Assembly: GCA_021107375.1 (NCBI GenBank) | Contig: JAIOSY010000210.1 | Coordinates: 1 to 6,464 of the forward strand | DNA from: Sulfurimonas sp. | Lineage (GTDB): Bacteria > Campylobacterota > Campylobacteria > Campylobacterales > Sulfurimonadaceae | DNA: 6,464 bases | Direction: 5' to 3' | Shown here: positions 1 to 5,372 of the stretch, piece by piece | How the letters are laid out: the number at the start of each line of letters is the position of its first letter | How positions within the stretch are numbered: the stretch's first letter is position 1 | The notes under the pieces: model-generated | The model's input: the letters and a program-made list of their open reading frames with translations, nothing else | What the model was told of the DNA's origin: nothing | Database searches by the model: none | Program-made: the position numbers and the translations under genes

Positions 1-217
1 ATGCTCCAAGATTTGAGGCATAAATAACTTCTCTTATATTTTTAACATAGATTGAAGTGTTTATCTGGTTTATCTTGGCATGTGAGATAATGTCTAAATT
101 TTCTTCCTTAAATTCTATATGGATAATAGAAGATGGTGGAGTATTTGTTATGTTATCTATGTCAGATACATGGTAAAAAGAGTTACTCGGTATAAATCTA
201 TGTCCGAAAATTAACAT
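1..217 (-). CDS. Uncharacterised protein, N-terminal part (cut by window edge)
   Basis: The first 72 codons of a minus-strand gene run out of the left edge of the window. The protein begins [20 protein letters not shown] and continues as a soluble-looking alpha/beta sequence without signal peptide or membrane segment; the last visible residues are IREVIYASNLGA. The ATG overlaps the stop of the preceding gene by one base (TAATG), with AGG about 9 nt upstream, so translation is probably coupled and the start is well supported. I do not recognise a named family with certainty. The sequence resembles a short hypothetical protein that I believe recurs in Campylobacterota, but this is from memory. 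It is probably the last or a late gene of the ribA operon. No function is proposed. Confidence 0.75.
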   Translation of the reverse strand, partial: MLIFGHRFIPSNSFYHVSDIDNITNTPPSSIIHIEFKEENLDIISHAKINQINTSIYVKNIREVIYASNLGA

Positions 218-447
218 TATGCTTTACCTACACATTCTTCACTACAGTAGTATTTATTGTTGCTTAATATCGCTTCTTGGAGTTCTGTATATGTTCCACA
301 TGCACAACACTCCACCATATCATTCACCTGTGGCTCTTCACTTTTTTTATGTTTTTTATTAGCTGAGTTTTTTAGTGGTTTCTTTTTTATAAACATAAAA
401 TATACAACTGCTATAACAACAATAACAAGTAAGACTTTTAATATCAT
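217..447 (-). CDS. PP0621-like small membrane-anchored zinc-finger protein
   Basis: This 76-aa protein has an N-terminal hydrophobic helix (residues 1-20), a lysine-rich linker (21-38) and a compact C-terminal cysteine module. The module has C47/C48 and C50 in MVECCACG, then C68 and C72 in YYCSEEC. This CxxC...CxxxC pattern, preceded by a membrane anchor, matches the PP0621 family of uncharacterised proteins and suggests one bound zinc in a treble-clef-like fold. The N-in/C-in or C-out orientation is not clear, though the lysine stretch after the helix suggests that the zinc module is cytoplasmic. The start is supported by AGGAG at 455-459, inside the end of rsmG, and by the 4-nt ATGA overlap with rsmG. 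It is coupled by TAATG to the next gene. The biochemical function is unknown; the family assignment rests on pattern recognition. Confidence 0.85.
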   Translation of the reverse strand: MILKVLLVIVVIAVVYFMFIKKKPLKNSANKKHKKSEEPQVNDMVECCACGTYTELQEAILSNNKYYCSEECVGKA

Positions 448-1025
448 AAGTTCTCTCCTAGAAGTAAGTAATGTCTGTTTTTTGTTTGTATGATTTTGTG
501 TGGCATATCTTCATCAATCTCATCAAAAACTTTTTCCCCTTTGTAAAAAAGAAGAGTAGAATTTTCATTGCGAAAATTTTCACTAAGTTTTAGAAGCATT
601 TTTGTATCAGTTACAGCTCTTGAAGTTATAAGGGAAAATATTTCACTATCCATATCTTCAACTCTTTTTTTTACAACTCGTACATTATCAAGTTCTAAAT
701 CTGCTTTTACAAACTGTAAAAAGCTTGCTCTTTTAACAAGAGGTTCAACTAAGGTAACCTGAGTATCAGGAAGTGCTAGTGCTAAAATCATACCTGGAAA
801 ACCAGCACCTGTTCCTATATCTAAAAGATTTTTATATTTTGGTAAAAAACTAACTGGAAAAACCGCATCATATATAAAATGATTTAGAGTGTTTTCATCT
901 TTTGCACCAGTTAGGTTATGGATTTTATTCCATTTGAAGAGATGTTCTTTATATTTTTGTATATTGTAAAAAAAATTATCTGGTAACTCTATGTTATCAG
1001 CTCTAAGAGTATTTTTTAAATCCAC
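444..1025 (-). CDS. rsmG: 16S rRNA (guanine527-N7)-methyltransferase RsmG (GidB)
   Basis: RsmG uses S-adenosylmethionine to methylate N7 of G527 in 16S rRNA, in the cytoplasm; loss of it gives low-level streptomycin resistance in several bacteria. The 193-aa length fits the family (E. coli 207 aa). Visible landmarks are an N-terminal helical segment with [11 protein letters not shown] (30-40), the SAM-binding loop [12 protein letters not shown] (67-78), the acidic end of strand 2 in [13 protein letters not shown] (91-103), the SRAV motif (135-138) and the conserved LFYKG (159-163). The start is a GTG: the codon is preceded by AAAAGGA with a 5-nt spacer, and the frame closes upstream at a stop at 1047-1049, leaving no ATG. 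It lies 32 nt after the PAS-GGDEF-EAL gene and overlaps the next gene by 4 nt, so it is a mid-operon gene. Identification is firm. Confidence 0.96.
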   Translation of the reverse strand: MDLKNTLRADNIELPDNFFYNIQKYKEHLFKWNKIHNLTGAKDENTLNHFIYDAVFPVSFLPKYKNLLDIGTGAGFPGMILALALPDTQVTLVEPLVKRASFLQFVKADLELDNVRVVKKRVEDMDSEIFSLITSRAVTDTKMLLKLSENFRNENSTLLFYKGEKVFDEIDEDMPHKIIQTKNRHYLLLGENL

Positions 1026-1030
1026 TGAAA

Positions 1031-1037
1031 TCCTTTT
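1031..1037 (-). promoter_or_regulatory. Ribosome binding site supporting the GTG start of rsmG
   Basis: On the minus strand AAAAGGA ends 5 nt before the GTG at 1025-1023. Upstream in this frame there is only non-start sense sequence before a TAA at 1049-1047, so the site decides the GTG start. Confidence 0.75.
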
Positions 1038-1057
1038 AATATTTTTTTATTTAATGC

Positions 1058-2800
1058 TTAAGTGTGTAACAATAGTGTTATATCTTCAGCAGGTATTGGT
1101 CTTGAGTATAGATAACCTTGTATGTTCTTACAACCATTTTCTACAAGAAAATCTTTTTGTTCTTGTGTCTCAACACCCTCAGCAATAAGTTTTAAATTTA
1201 AACTTTTTCCAAGTGCTATGATCGCTTTGGTTATAGCTATATCATCTTCATCTTGAGGAATATCTTTTACGAAACTTCTATCTATTTTTAGTTTATCAAG
1301 TGGTAGTTTTTTAAGATATGCTAAAGATGAGTAACCTGTTCCAAAATCATCAATAGCTACCTCTATACCAACTTTACTAATCTCTTTAAGTTTTTTTATG
1401 GAAGCATCAGGATTATTCATCACTTGACTCTCTGTAACTTCTAATTCAAGCCATTTTGCTTGAAAGTTTATAGATTTCATAAGATTTGAAAGGGTAGATA
1501 TGAAATCAGCTTCATTTAGTTGTTTCATTGATAGATTTAGAGCTAGTCTACCAGGGTTGTAGCCATCTTGATACCATTTTGAAAACTGTTGCATAGCTTT
1601 TTTCATAACTATACGATCTATTTCGACAATTAAACCACTCTCTTCAGCAATAGGTAGAAATTTTGCAGGAAGAACCAAACCAATCTGAGGATGTTGCCAC
1701 CTAACAAGTGCTTCCATGCCAGTAATTGTTTTACTAATAGCATTATATTGTGGTTGAAAATATACAACAAATTGCTCCTCTTTTATAGCAATTTTTAAAC
1801 TACTCTCCATAACAACTCGCTCAAAAGCTTGAGTTGTCATATCTGCTGAATAAAATTGAAAATTATTTCTACCCTCATCCTTGGCTTTGTACATAGCAGA
1901 ATCAGCGTATTTTATAAGGTTATCTTTTGTAATAGCATCATCTGGAAATATGCTAATCCCGATACTAGAAGAAACAAAGAGGGAATGTCCATTTGATTTT
2001 ATTGGTTCTTTCATAATATCAATGATTTTTTGAGCAACTGTTGAAGCACTTTGGATGTTTTTTATATCTCTTAGTATTATAGTAAACTCATCACCCCCAA
2101 GTCGTGCTAGAATATCCTCTTCTCTAAGTGCCATTTTTAATCTTGAAGCTGTCTTAATTAGAATATTATCCCCTACATGGTGACCAAGTGAATCATTTAT
2201 CTTTTTAAATTGGTCTAAGTCAAGAAAAAGAAGAGCAAACTTTTCATTATGCCTTGTAGAGTAGTTTATCATTTGAGTTAATTTATCTTGAAAAAGCATT
2301 CTGTTTGGTAAGTTTGTTAGGGTATCGTGATTTGCTTGATGAATAAGTTCTTTGGCTTGTTGTTTTAGTAGCTTTTCATTATTGACTTGTTGGGTTATAT
2401 CTTGAGTTGTACCTATAAGTTTACTTGGAATTTGTTGTTCATCATAAACAACTTGACCATTGACTAAAATGTCGATTATTTTACCGTCTGCTCTTTTTAT
2501 TTTTGATTGAAATGTTGTAACTTTACCATTTTTTATAGCATCTGCTAAAATAGTTTGAGCTCGAGGTATATCTTGGGGCACTAAATGTGATATAAAAAGT
2601 TCAAGACTAGGTTCTGTTGAGGCTTTATCAAGACCATAAATTTTAAAACTTTGATCAGACCAGATAGCTTTATTGGTTTTTAGATTAATCTCCCAACTTC
2701 CTAGTTTAGAAATATTTTCAAGTTGTCTAAAGCTATCTTCTCTAGCTTTTAGTTTATCTATTGCAGTTTGCAAATCATCAGTTTTAGTATCTATTGGCAT
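1058..2800 (-). CDS. PAS-GGDEF-EAL protein: cyclic-di-GMP cyclase/phosphodiesterase
   Basis: This 580-aa cytoplasmic protein has no signal peptide or membrane segment. Domain order is a short N-terminal helix (about 5-30), one PAS domain of the PAS_3 kind (about 30-138, [16 protein letters not shown]), GGDEF (about 155-318) and EAL (about 330-578). The diguanylate cyclase site reads GGDEF at 235-239. A product-inhibition I-site R226-x-x-D229 stands exactly five residues before it. The phosphodiesterase residues also look intact: E363 of EAL (MEALVRW), N422, E454/E457 in ELEVTES, D484-D485 in [12 protein letters not shown]505 in LKIDRSF, E541 and E544 in AEGVET, and QGYLYSRP at 561-568. Both halves may therefore be active, with the PAS domain as sensor; net activity cannot be told from sequence. 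It starts 6 nt after ribA with no clear Shine-Dalgarno, suggesting translational coupling to ribA. Confidence 0.94.
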   Translation of the reverse strand: MPIDTKTDDLQTAIDKLKAREDSFRQLENISKLGSWEINLKTNKAIWSDQSFKIYGLDKASTEPSLELFISHLVPQDIPRAQTILADAIKNGKVTTFQSKIKRADGKIIDILVNGQVVYDEQQIPSKLIGTTQDITQQVNNEKLLKQQAKELIHQANHDTLTNLPNRMLFQDKLTQMINYSTRHNEKFALLFLDLDQFKKINDSLGHHVGDNILIKTASRLKMALREEDILARLGGDEFTIILRDIKNIQSASTVAQKIIDIMKEPIKSNGHSLFVSSSIGISIFPDDAITKDNLIKYADSAMYKAKDEGRNNFQFYSADMTTQAFERVVMESSLKIAIKEEQFVVYFQPQYNAISKTITGMEALVRWQHPQIGLVLPAKFLPIAEESGLIVEIDRIVMKKAMQQFSKWYQDGYNPGRLALNLSMKQLNEADFISTLSNLMKSINFQAKWLELEVTESQVMNNPDASIKKLKEISKVGIEVAIDDFGTGYSSLAYLKKLPLDKLKIDRSFVKDIPQDEDDIAITKAIIALGKSLNLKLIAEGVETQEQKDFLVENGCKNIQGYLYSRPIPAEDITLLLHT

Positions 2801-2806
2801 GTGAAG

Positions 2807-3388
2807 TTATTCATCTAGCAGATGTCCCATCTGAGCTTTTTTTGTAGCTAAGTAACCTTTGTTATGCTTGTTTGATTCCATAATAATGGGAACTCTTTGT
2901 ACAATCTCAATATCACTTATAGAATTGATTTTATCAGGATTATTTGTAAGTAGTTTTATTTTTGAGATTTTAAAATGATGAAGTATATAAGTAACCATTT
3001 CATAAGTTCTTTCATCTGCTGCAAAGCCGAGTTGATGGTTTGCTTCGACTGTATTTAAACCCTTATCTTGAAGAGCATAGGCATTTATTTTGTTTAAAAG
3101 CCCTATGTTTCTAACCTCTTGTCTTAGGTAGATAACCATCCCATTAGTCTCTTCGACTAATTTAAGTGCATATTCTAGTTGGTCACGACAATCACATTTT
3201 AAACTACCGATAGCATCACCTGTTAAACACTCTGAATGAACCCTAACAATAGGAATCTCGTCTAACTTTTCTTTATAAATTACTAAATGCTCTTTACACC
3301 CATTTTCACATGGTTCTTTAAAAGCTTTTACTTTGAAGTTACCAAATCTTGATGGCAAGTTTGCTATTTGTGATATTTCTATGTTCAT
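2807..3388 (-). CDS. ribA: GTP cyclohydrolase II (riboflavin synthesis)
   Basis: RibA converts GTP to 2,5-diamino-6-ribosylamino-4(3H)-pyrimidinone 5'-phosphate, formate and pyrophosphate, the first step of riboflavin synthesis. The 193 aa match stand-alone RibA (E. coli 196 aa) rather than a RibBA fusion. Zinc ligands C54, C65 and C67 sit in HSECLTGDA and SLKCDC, at the same numbering as E. coli. The catalytic D125 and R127 lie in GFAADER, and T113, T148 and K153 match known GTP contacts. Two normally glycine positions differ: R68 in CDCRDQ (usually CDCGxQ) and V92 in RQEVRNIG (usually RQEGRxIG). The second is within the GTP-binding E-G-R segment. It is the first gene of the leftward operon, with an extended -10 about 40 nt upstream of the ATG. 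Family assignment is firm; full activity is likely but unproven. Confidence 0.95.
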   Translation of the reverse strand: MNIEISQIANLPSRFGNFKVKAFKEPCENGCKEHLVIYKEKLDEIPIVRVHSECLTGDAIGSLKCDCRDQLEYALKLVEETNGMVIYLRQEVRNIGLLNKINAYALQDKGLNTVEANHQLGFAADERTYEMVTYILHHFKISKIKLLTNNPDKINSISDIEIVQRVPIIMESNKHNKGYLATKKAQMGHLLDE

Positions 3389-3423
3389 TAATTAATCTTT
3401 AAAATGGTAAAATATTTTCTAAA

Positions 3424-3429
3424 TATTAT
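3424..3429 (+). promoter_or_regulatory. Candidate -10 element for hemB
   Basis: TATTAT in an AT-rich run upstream of hemB would give a start site near 3436 and a leader of about 25 nt. TAAAAT at 3408-3413 and TATAGC at 3430-3435 are alternatives. The element overlaps the opposite-strand ribA -10 by two bases. Confidence 0.4.
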
Positions 3430-3436
3430 TATAGCA
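3428..3436 (-). promoter_or_regulatory. Extended -10 promoter for the ribA operon
   Basis: Read on the minus strand this is TGCTATAAT: a perfect TATAAT with the TGn extension. It places a start site near 3420-3422 and a leader of about 33 nt before the ribA ATG. No convincing -35 hexamer is seen at 16-18 nt, which is normal for Campylobacterota vegetative promoters. It should drive all five leftward genes. Confidence 0.7.
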
Positions 3437-3450
3437 AATCAATCAATCAA

Positions 3451-3455
3451 AAAGG
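3451..3455 (+). promoter_or_regulatory. Ribosome binding site of hemB
   Basis: AAAGG ends 6 nt before the hemB ATG and supports that start. Confidence 0.65.
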
Positions 3456-3461
3456 TTAATC

Positions 3462-4433
3462 ATGTTTCAAAGATTTCGTAGAACCCGTTTAAATCCACAT
3501 CTTCGTGCATTAGTTCGTGAAACTCATGTAAGTGTAGATGATTTTATCTATCCACTATTTATCCGCTCAGGTGAAGGGATTAAAACAGAAGTTTCCTCAA
3601 TGCCTGATGTTTTTCAGATGAGCATAGATGAGGTTTTAAAAGAGTGTGAGGTTTTAAAAGATTTAGGGATTTACTCTATCATCCTTTTTGGAATTCCTGA
3701 TGTAAAAGATTCTATTGGTAGTGATTCTTTATGTGAACATGGAATTATCGCATCTTCAATTAGAGCGATAAAAGAGGCTCATCCAGATATGTTTGTAGTA
3801 ACTGACTTATGTTTTTGTGAATATACAGACCATGGGCATTGTGGAATTATTGATGAGGTAAATGAGACTGTAAATAATGATGCAACTTTAAAAATCTCAG
3901 GACAACAAGCTGTTCTCCATGCAAAAGCTGGAGCAGATATGATAGCACCATCTGGGATGATGGATGGGATTATCCAAACTTTAAGAACTTCTCTTGATGA
4001 GGCAGGATTTGAGAACTTACCTATCATGGCATATTCAACTAAATTTTCATCAGGTTACTATGGACCATTTAGAGATGTTGCAGAATCAACTCCAAGTTTT
4101 GGAGACCGTGCCTCATACCAAATGGATCCAGCAAATCGTAGAGAAGCGATAGCAGAATCTATCTCTGATGAGGCTCAAGGTGCTGATATTTTAATGGTAA
4201 AACCAGCTTTAGCTTATCTTGATATTGTAAGAGAGATAAAAGACAACACTTCACTTCCAATGGCAGTTTATAATGTAAGTGGTGAATATGCGATGTTAAA
4301 AATGGCAGGGATGAATAACTTAATCGATTATGACAGAGTTGTGATGGAGACTATGGTTGCTTTTAAAAGAGCAGGAGCTAATATAATTATCTCTTATCAT
4401 GCTAAGGAAGTTGCGGAGATGTTGAGGAAATAA
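3462..4433 (+). CDS. hemB: Porphobilinogen synthase (delta-aminolevulinate dehydratase), zinc type
   Basis: HemB condenses two 5-aminolevulinate molecules into porphobilinogen in tetrapyrrole (heme, siroheme) synthesis. The 323-aa length is typical, and the protein is a TIM barrel preceded by an N-terminal arm ([17 protein letters not shown]). The two Schiff-base lysines are K194 in MAYSTKFSS and K247 in [13 protein letters not shown]117, C119 and C127 in [13 protein letters not shown] form the catalytic zinc site, so this is the cysteine (zinc-dependent) subtype, not the aspartate-rich magnesium subtype. The RREA segment at 226-229 carries the glutamate associated with allosteric magnesium in bacterial homologues. 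The start is supported by AAAGG at 3451-3455 and by the usual N-terminus. It is divergent from ribA and probably monocistronic, with a strong terminator at 4519-4556. Identification is firm. Confidence 0.97.
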   Translation: MFQRFRRTRLNPHLRALVRETHVSVDDFIYPLFIRSGEGIKTEVSSMPDVFQMSIDEVLKECEVLKDLGIYSIILFGIPDVKDSIGSDSLCEHGIIASSIRAIKEAHPDMFVVTDLCFCEYTDHGHCGIIDEVNETVNNDATLKISGQQAVLHAKAGADMIAPSGMMDGIIQTLRTSLDEAGFENLPIMAYSTKFSSGYYGPFRDVAESTPSFGDRASYQMDPANRREAIAESISDEAQGADILMVKPALAYLDIVREIKDNTSLPMAVYNVSGEYAMLKMAGMNNLIDYDRVVMETMVAFKRAGANIIISYHAKEVAEMLRK

Positions 4434-4437
4434 TTTT

Positions 4438-4468
4438 AAGTATAACATTTAGAAATTATGTTATACTT
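4438..4468 (+). repeat. 11-bp perfect inverted repeat after hemB
   Basis: AAGTATAACAT (4438-4448) and ATGTTATACTT (4458-4468) are exact reverse complements separated by 9 nt. It starts 4 nt after the hemB stop codon. As RNA it could form a weak AU-rich hairpin, but no T tract follows, so it is a poor terminator. As DNA both arms carry the same TGTTATACT, so it could be an operator or a symmetric promoter element. Confidence 0.8.
4459..4467 (+). promoter_or_regulatory. Candidate extended -10 promoter upstream of the small-ORF region
   Basis: TGTTATACT matches TGnTATAAT with a single mismatch and lies in the right arm of the inverted repeat. It predicts a start near 4473-4475. The resulting RNA would begin just before the long stem at 4485. 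No -35 is evident. Because of the repeat, the same motif also exists on the minus strand at 4447-4439. Confidence 0.45.
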
Positions 4469-4473
4469 TCAAC

Positions 4474-4556
4474 TACTAGGACTACTTATTTGTTTTATGG
4501 AGCGGTAAAAAGCTTTTGAAGGTTAGAGGATTAATTACCCTCTAACCTTTTTTTTT
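4474..4556 (+). ncRNA. Candidate small RNA or structured leader, about 83 nt
   Basis: Between a plausible extended -10 (4459-4467) and a strong intrinsic terminator (4519-4556) lies about 83 nt without a credible ORF; the only ATG reads M-E-R-stop. Its 5' half (4485-4502) is complementary to 4560-4576, just upstream of the small ORF and touching its Shine-Dalgarno. It could be a free small RNA, the leader of the small ORF with an attenuator, or simply the hemB 3' end. It does not match any RNA family I recognise. The start is inferred from the promoter only. Confidence 0.35.
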
Positions 4557-4576
4557 GCCCTCCTAAAACAAATAAG
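4485..4576 (+). repeat. Imperfect long-range inverted repeat enclosing the terminator
   Basis: CTTATTTGTTTTATGGAG (4485-4502) pairs with CTCCTAAAACAAATAAG (4560-4576): 13 bp, a one-base bulge (T4498) and 4 bp more. The pairing continues inward with GGTAAAAA (4504-4511) against TTTTTGCC (4552-4559), allowing one G-U pair and a bulged C4503. The intrinsic terminator hairpin occupies the tip. The whole 92-nt unit can fold as one extended hairpin. The right arm ends on the first G of the AAGGGAG ribosome binding site. Confidence 0.75.
4519..4556 (+). terminator. Strong intrinsic terminator downstream of hemB
   Basis: AAGGTTAGAGG (4519-4529) and CCTCTAACCTT (4539-4549) form a perfect 11-bp stem with a 9-nt loop. 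It is followed by an uninterrupted T tract: nine T from 4548 to 4556, the first two of which belong to the stem. This is a textbook rho-independent terminator on the plus strand. It would end hemB transcripts, any RNA started at 4474, or both. Confidence 0.9.
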
Positions 4577-4580
4577 GGAG
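4574..4580 (+). promoter_or_regulatory. Ribosome binding site of the 19-aa ORF
   Basis: AAGGGAG stands 5 nt before the ATG at 4586, a better Shine-Dalgarno than those of several real genes in this window. Complementary segments nearby could mask it: CCCT at 4558-4561, TCCCTT at 4665-4670 and TCTCCC at 4672-4677. Confidence 0.6.
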
Positions 4581-4585
4581 ATTTT

Positions 4586-4645
4586 ATGAATAAGCTTGTC
4601 TTAGTAATACTGCTTATGTGCATTTTTGCACCTATGTTAAATTAA
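4586..4645 (+). CDS. Candidate small hydrophobic membrane peptide (19 aa)
   Basis: The ORF encodes MNKLVLVILLMCIFAPMLN: a start with one lysine, then an almost uninterrupted hydrophobic stretch able to form one short membrane helix. Length and pattern (M-x-K-L-V-aliphatic run) resemble the 18-19-aa Ibs-type toxins of type I toxin-antitoxin systems, but similarity at this length can arise by chance. Support for translation is the AAGGGAG site 5 nt upstream and the position within a structured RNA region. Against it: an intrinsic terminator lies just upstream, and no clear promoter exists between that terminator and the ATG. The stop codon lies inside a 19-nt palindrome. An alternative is a fortuitous ORF or a remnant signal peptide of a lost gene. 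Confidence 0.4.
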   Translation: MNKLVLVILLMCIFAPMLN

Positions 4646-4650
4646 CATAG
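4632..4650 (+). repeat. 19-nt palindrome covering the small-ORF stop codon
   Basis: CTATGTTAAATTAACATAG has 9-nt perfect arms around a single central A. In RNA it can form a 7-bp hairpin with a 5-nt loop over the end of the small ORF; in DNA it could be a dimeric regulator site. No gene begins next to it on either strand, which argues against a classical operator. Confidence 0.6.
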
Positions 4651-4651
4651 T

Positions 4652-4671
4652 CAAGGGATTTATTTCCCTTG
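4652..4671. repeat. 7-bp hairpin between the small ORF and the nnrS end
   Basis: CAAGGGA (4652-4658) and TCCCTTG (4665-4671) are exact complements with a 6-nt loop. No T tract follows in either direction, so as a terminator it would be weak or factor-dependent, but it is the only candidate for the 3' end of the leftward nnrS transcript (stop at 4688-4686) and for the rightward small-ORF RNA. Confidence 0.5.
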
Positions 4672-4685
4672 TCTCCCATTGTAAA

Positions 4686-5372
4686 TTACCCTTGTATTCC
4701 ATCTGCTCTAGGTGTTACTAAAAATCTGTAAAATACTTTCATATATAGTAAGAATGGAATAGTCCAAACTATCGCAGACCATAGGTATAACTCGCTTGAA
4801 TACTCTTCAAAAAATGGAATTAAACCTCTCATAAAAGTAGCTACTATTATTAAAATTACCATTAAATGCGTATAAATATTTGATGTTAAATTTCTTCCCG
4901 TGTGTATCCAACCGATAGTAATAATAACCATCATATATGCAAGTCCAATACCACCAGTTGTAATAAAATGTCTAAAGTGATTTATACCATATATATCATC
5001 GTTTAATAAATCCCATCCGATAAGTGTATATCCAATACTTAGCATAACAAATATAGAAGCATAGTAAAGAACGAAAGGTTGATTTAAAATAAATTCATCT
5101 TTTAGTTTATAATCACTTGTAATCCCTAAAATAGCTGCACCAGCTGCGAATCCCAACCAACCTAAAGTTGAATTCTCAGGGTATAAAAACTCTACTATAG
5201 TAAAAAGTATAACAGTGAAAATCGCTAAGTTTGTTGTAGGTGGACGAGCTATATAAATATCATCAATATCTTTATCTTCCATCAACTCATTTACTGATTC
5301 CATATTTACTCTTCTCATAGCAAGTAAAATTAGAACTACAATAGCACCTAGAGAAATTTTTAAAATATCCAT
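4686..5372 (-). CDS. NnrS C-terminal fragment
   Basis: This is the remainder of the NnrS protein in the -1 frame. The open frame reaches back to a TTG at 5414, but residues encoded before about 5368 are out-of-frame readings of the N-terminal half. The first ATG (5372-5370, MDILKISL) overlaps the TAA of the upstream frame by 13 nt and has no Shine-Dalgarno, so independent translation would depend on reinitiation. The fragment has about seven membrane segments, a cytoplasmic-looking acidic loop (NELMEDKDIDDIYIARPP) and FRHFITTGGIG...WIHTGRNL, the family's histidine-containing region. It ends with VTPRADGIQG. Confidence 0.65.
   Translation of the reverse strand: MDILKISLGAIVVLILLAMRRVNMESVNELMEDKDIDDIYIARPPTTNLAIFTVILFTIVEFLYPENSTLGWLGFAAGAAILGITSDYKLKDEFILNQPFVLYYASIFVMLSIGYTLIGWDLLNDDIYGINHFRHFITTGGIGLAYMMVIITIGWIHTGRNLTSNIYTHLMVILIIVATFMRGLIPFFEEYSSELYLWSAIVWTIPFLLYMKVFYRFLVTPRADGIQG
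5357..5365 (-). other. Frameshift position in nnrS
   Basis: The minus strand reads TTTTAAAAA here, two adjoining homopolymers. The incoming frame hits TAA; the outgoing frame is one base back (-1). No canonical in-frame slippery heptamer is present: TTTTAAA occurs, but in the wrong register for -1 slippage. A simple base loss is therefore favoured over programmed frameshifting. Confidence 0.75.

Larger units (their letters stand above)
4434..4685. other. 252-bp convergent intergenic region with dense secondary structure
   Basis: This is the only sizeable non-coding gap. It lies between the ends of hemB (plus) and nnrS (minus). In 252 bp it contains four inverted repeats, a strong terminator, a candidate promoter and a 19-codon ORF with a good ribosome binding site, each listed separately. 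It holds no tRNA, and no insertion-sequence gene is visible. An intergenic region that only has to end two converging genes would not need this much structure. Confidence 0.8.

Noticed and set aside
257..1188. Plus-strand open frames within the rsmG and PP0621-like region (257-493, 568-762, 991-1188)
   Set aside because: They lie opposite well-supported genes, have no ribosome binding site I can see and show low-complexity composition; they are antisense shadows.
3437..3449. Short ATCA tandem repeat (three units) between the ribA promoter and hemB, considered as a phase-variable tract
   Set aside because: Three 4-nt units are too few for efficient slippage, and the position between promoter and ribosome binding site does not suggest on/off switching.
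3779..4027. Minus-strand 82-codon open frame inside hemB
   Set aside because: It is fully antisense to a highly conserved hemB segment containing the zinc site and has no recognisable features.
4632..4650. GTTAA/TTAAC palindrome as an NssR (Crp/Fnr family, nitrosative stress) binding site controlling nnrS
   Set aside because: The arms are in the wrong order and spacing (GTTAA-n-TTAAC, not TTAAC-n4-GTTAA), and the site is at the 3' end of nnrS, not near a promoter.
4586..4690. Antisense antitoxin RNA promoter on the minus strand opposite the 19-aa ORF (TTGACT at 4654-4649)
   Set aside because: The -35-like hexamer has no acceptable -10 at 16-18 nt downstream on the minus strand (GGTGCA or GTGCAA), so I do not annotate it.
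5356..5368. Programmed -1 ribosomal frameshifting in nnrS
   Set aside because: The TTTTAAA heptamer is not in the X-XXY-YYZ register of the incoming frame, and I see no strong downstream stem; a simple indel explains the data better.
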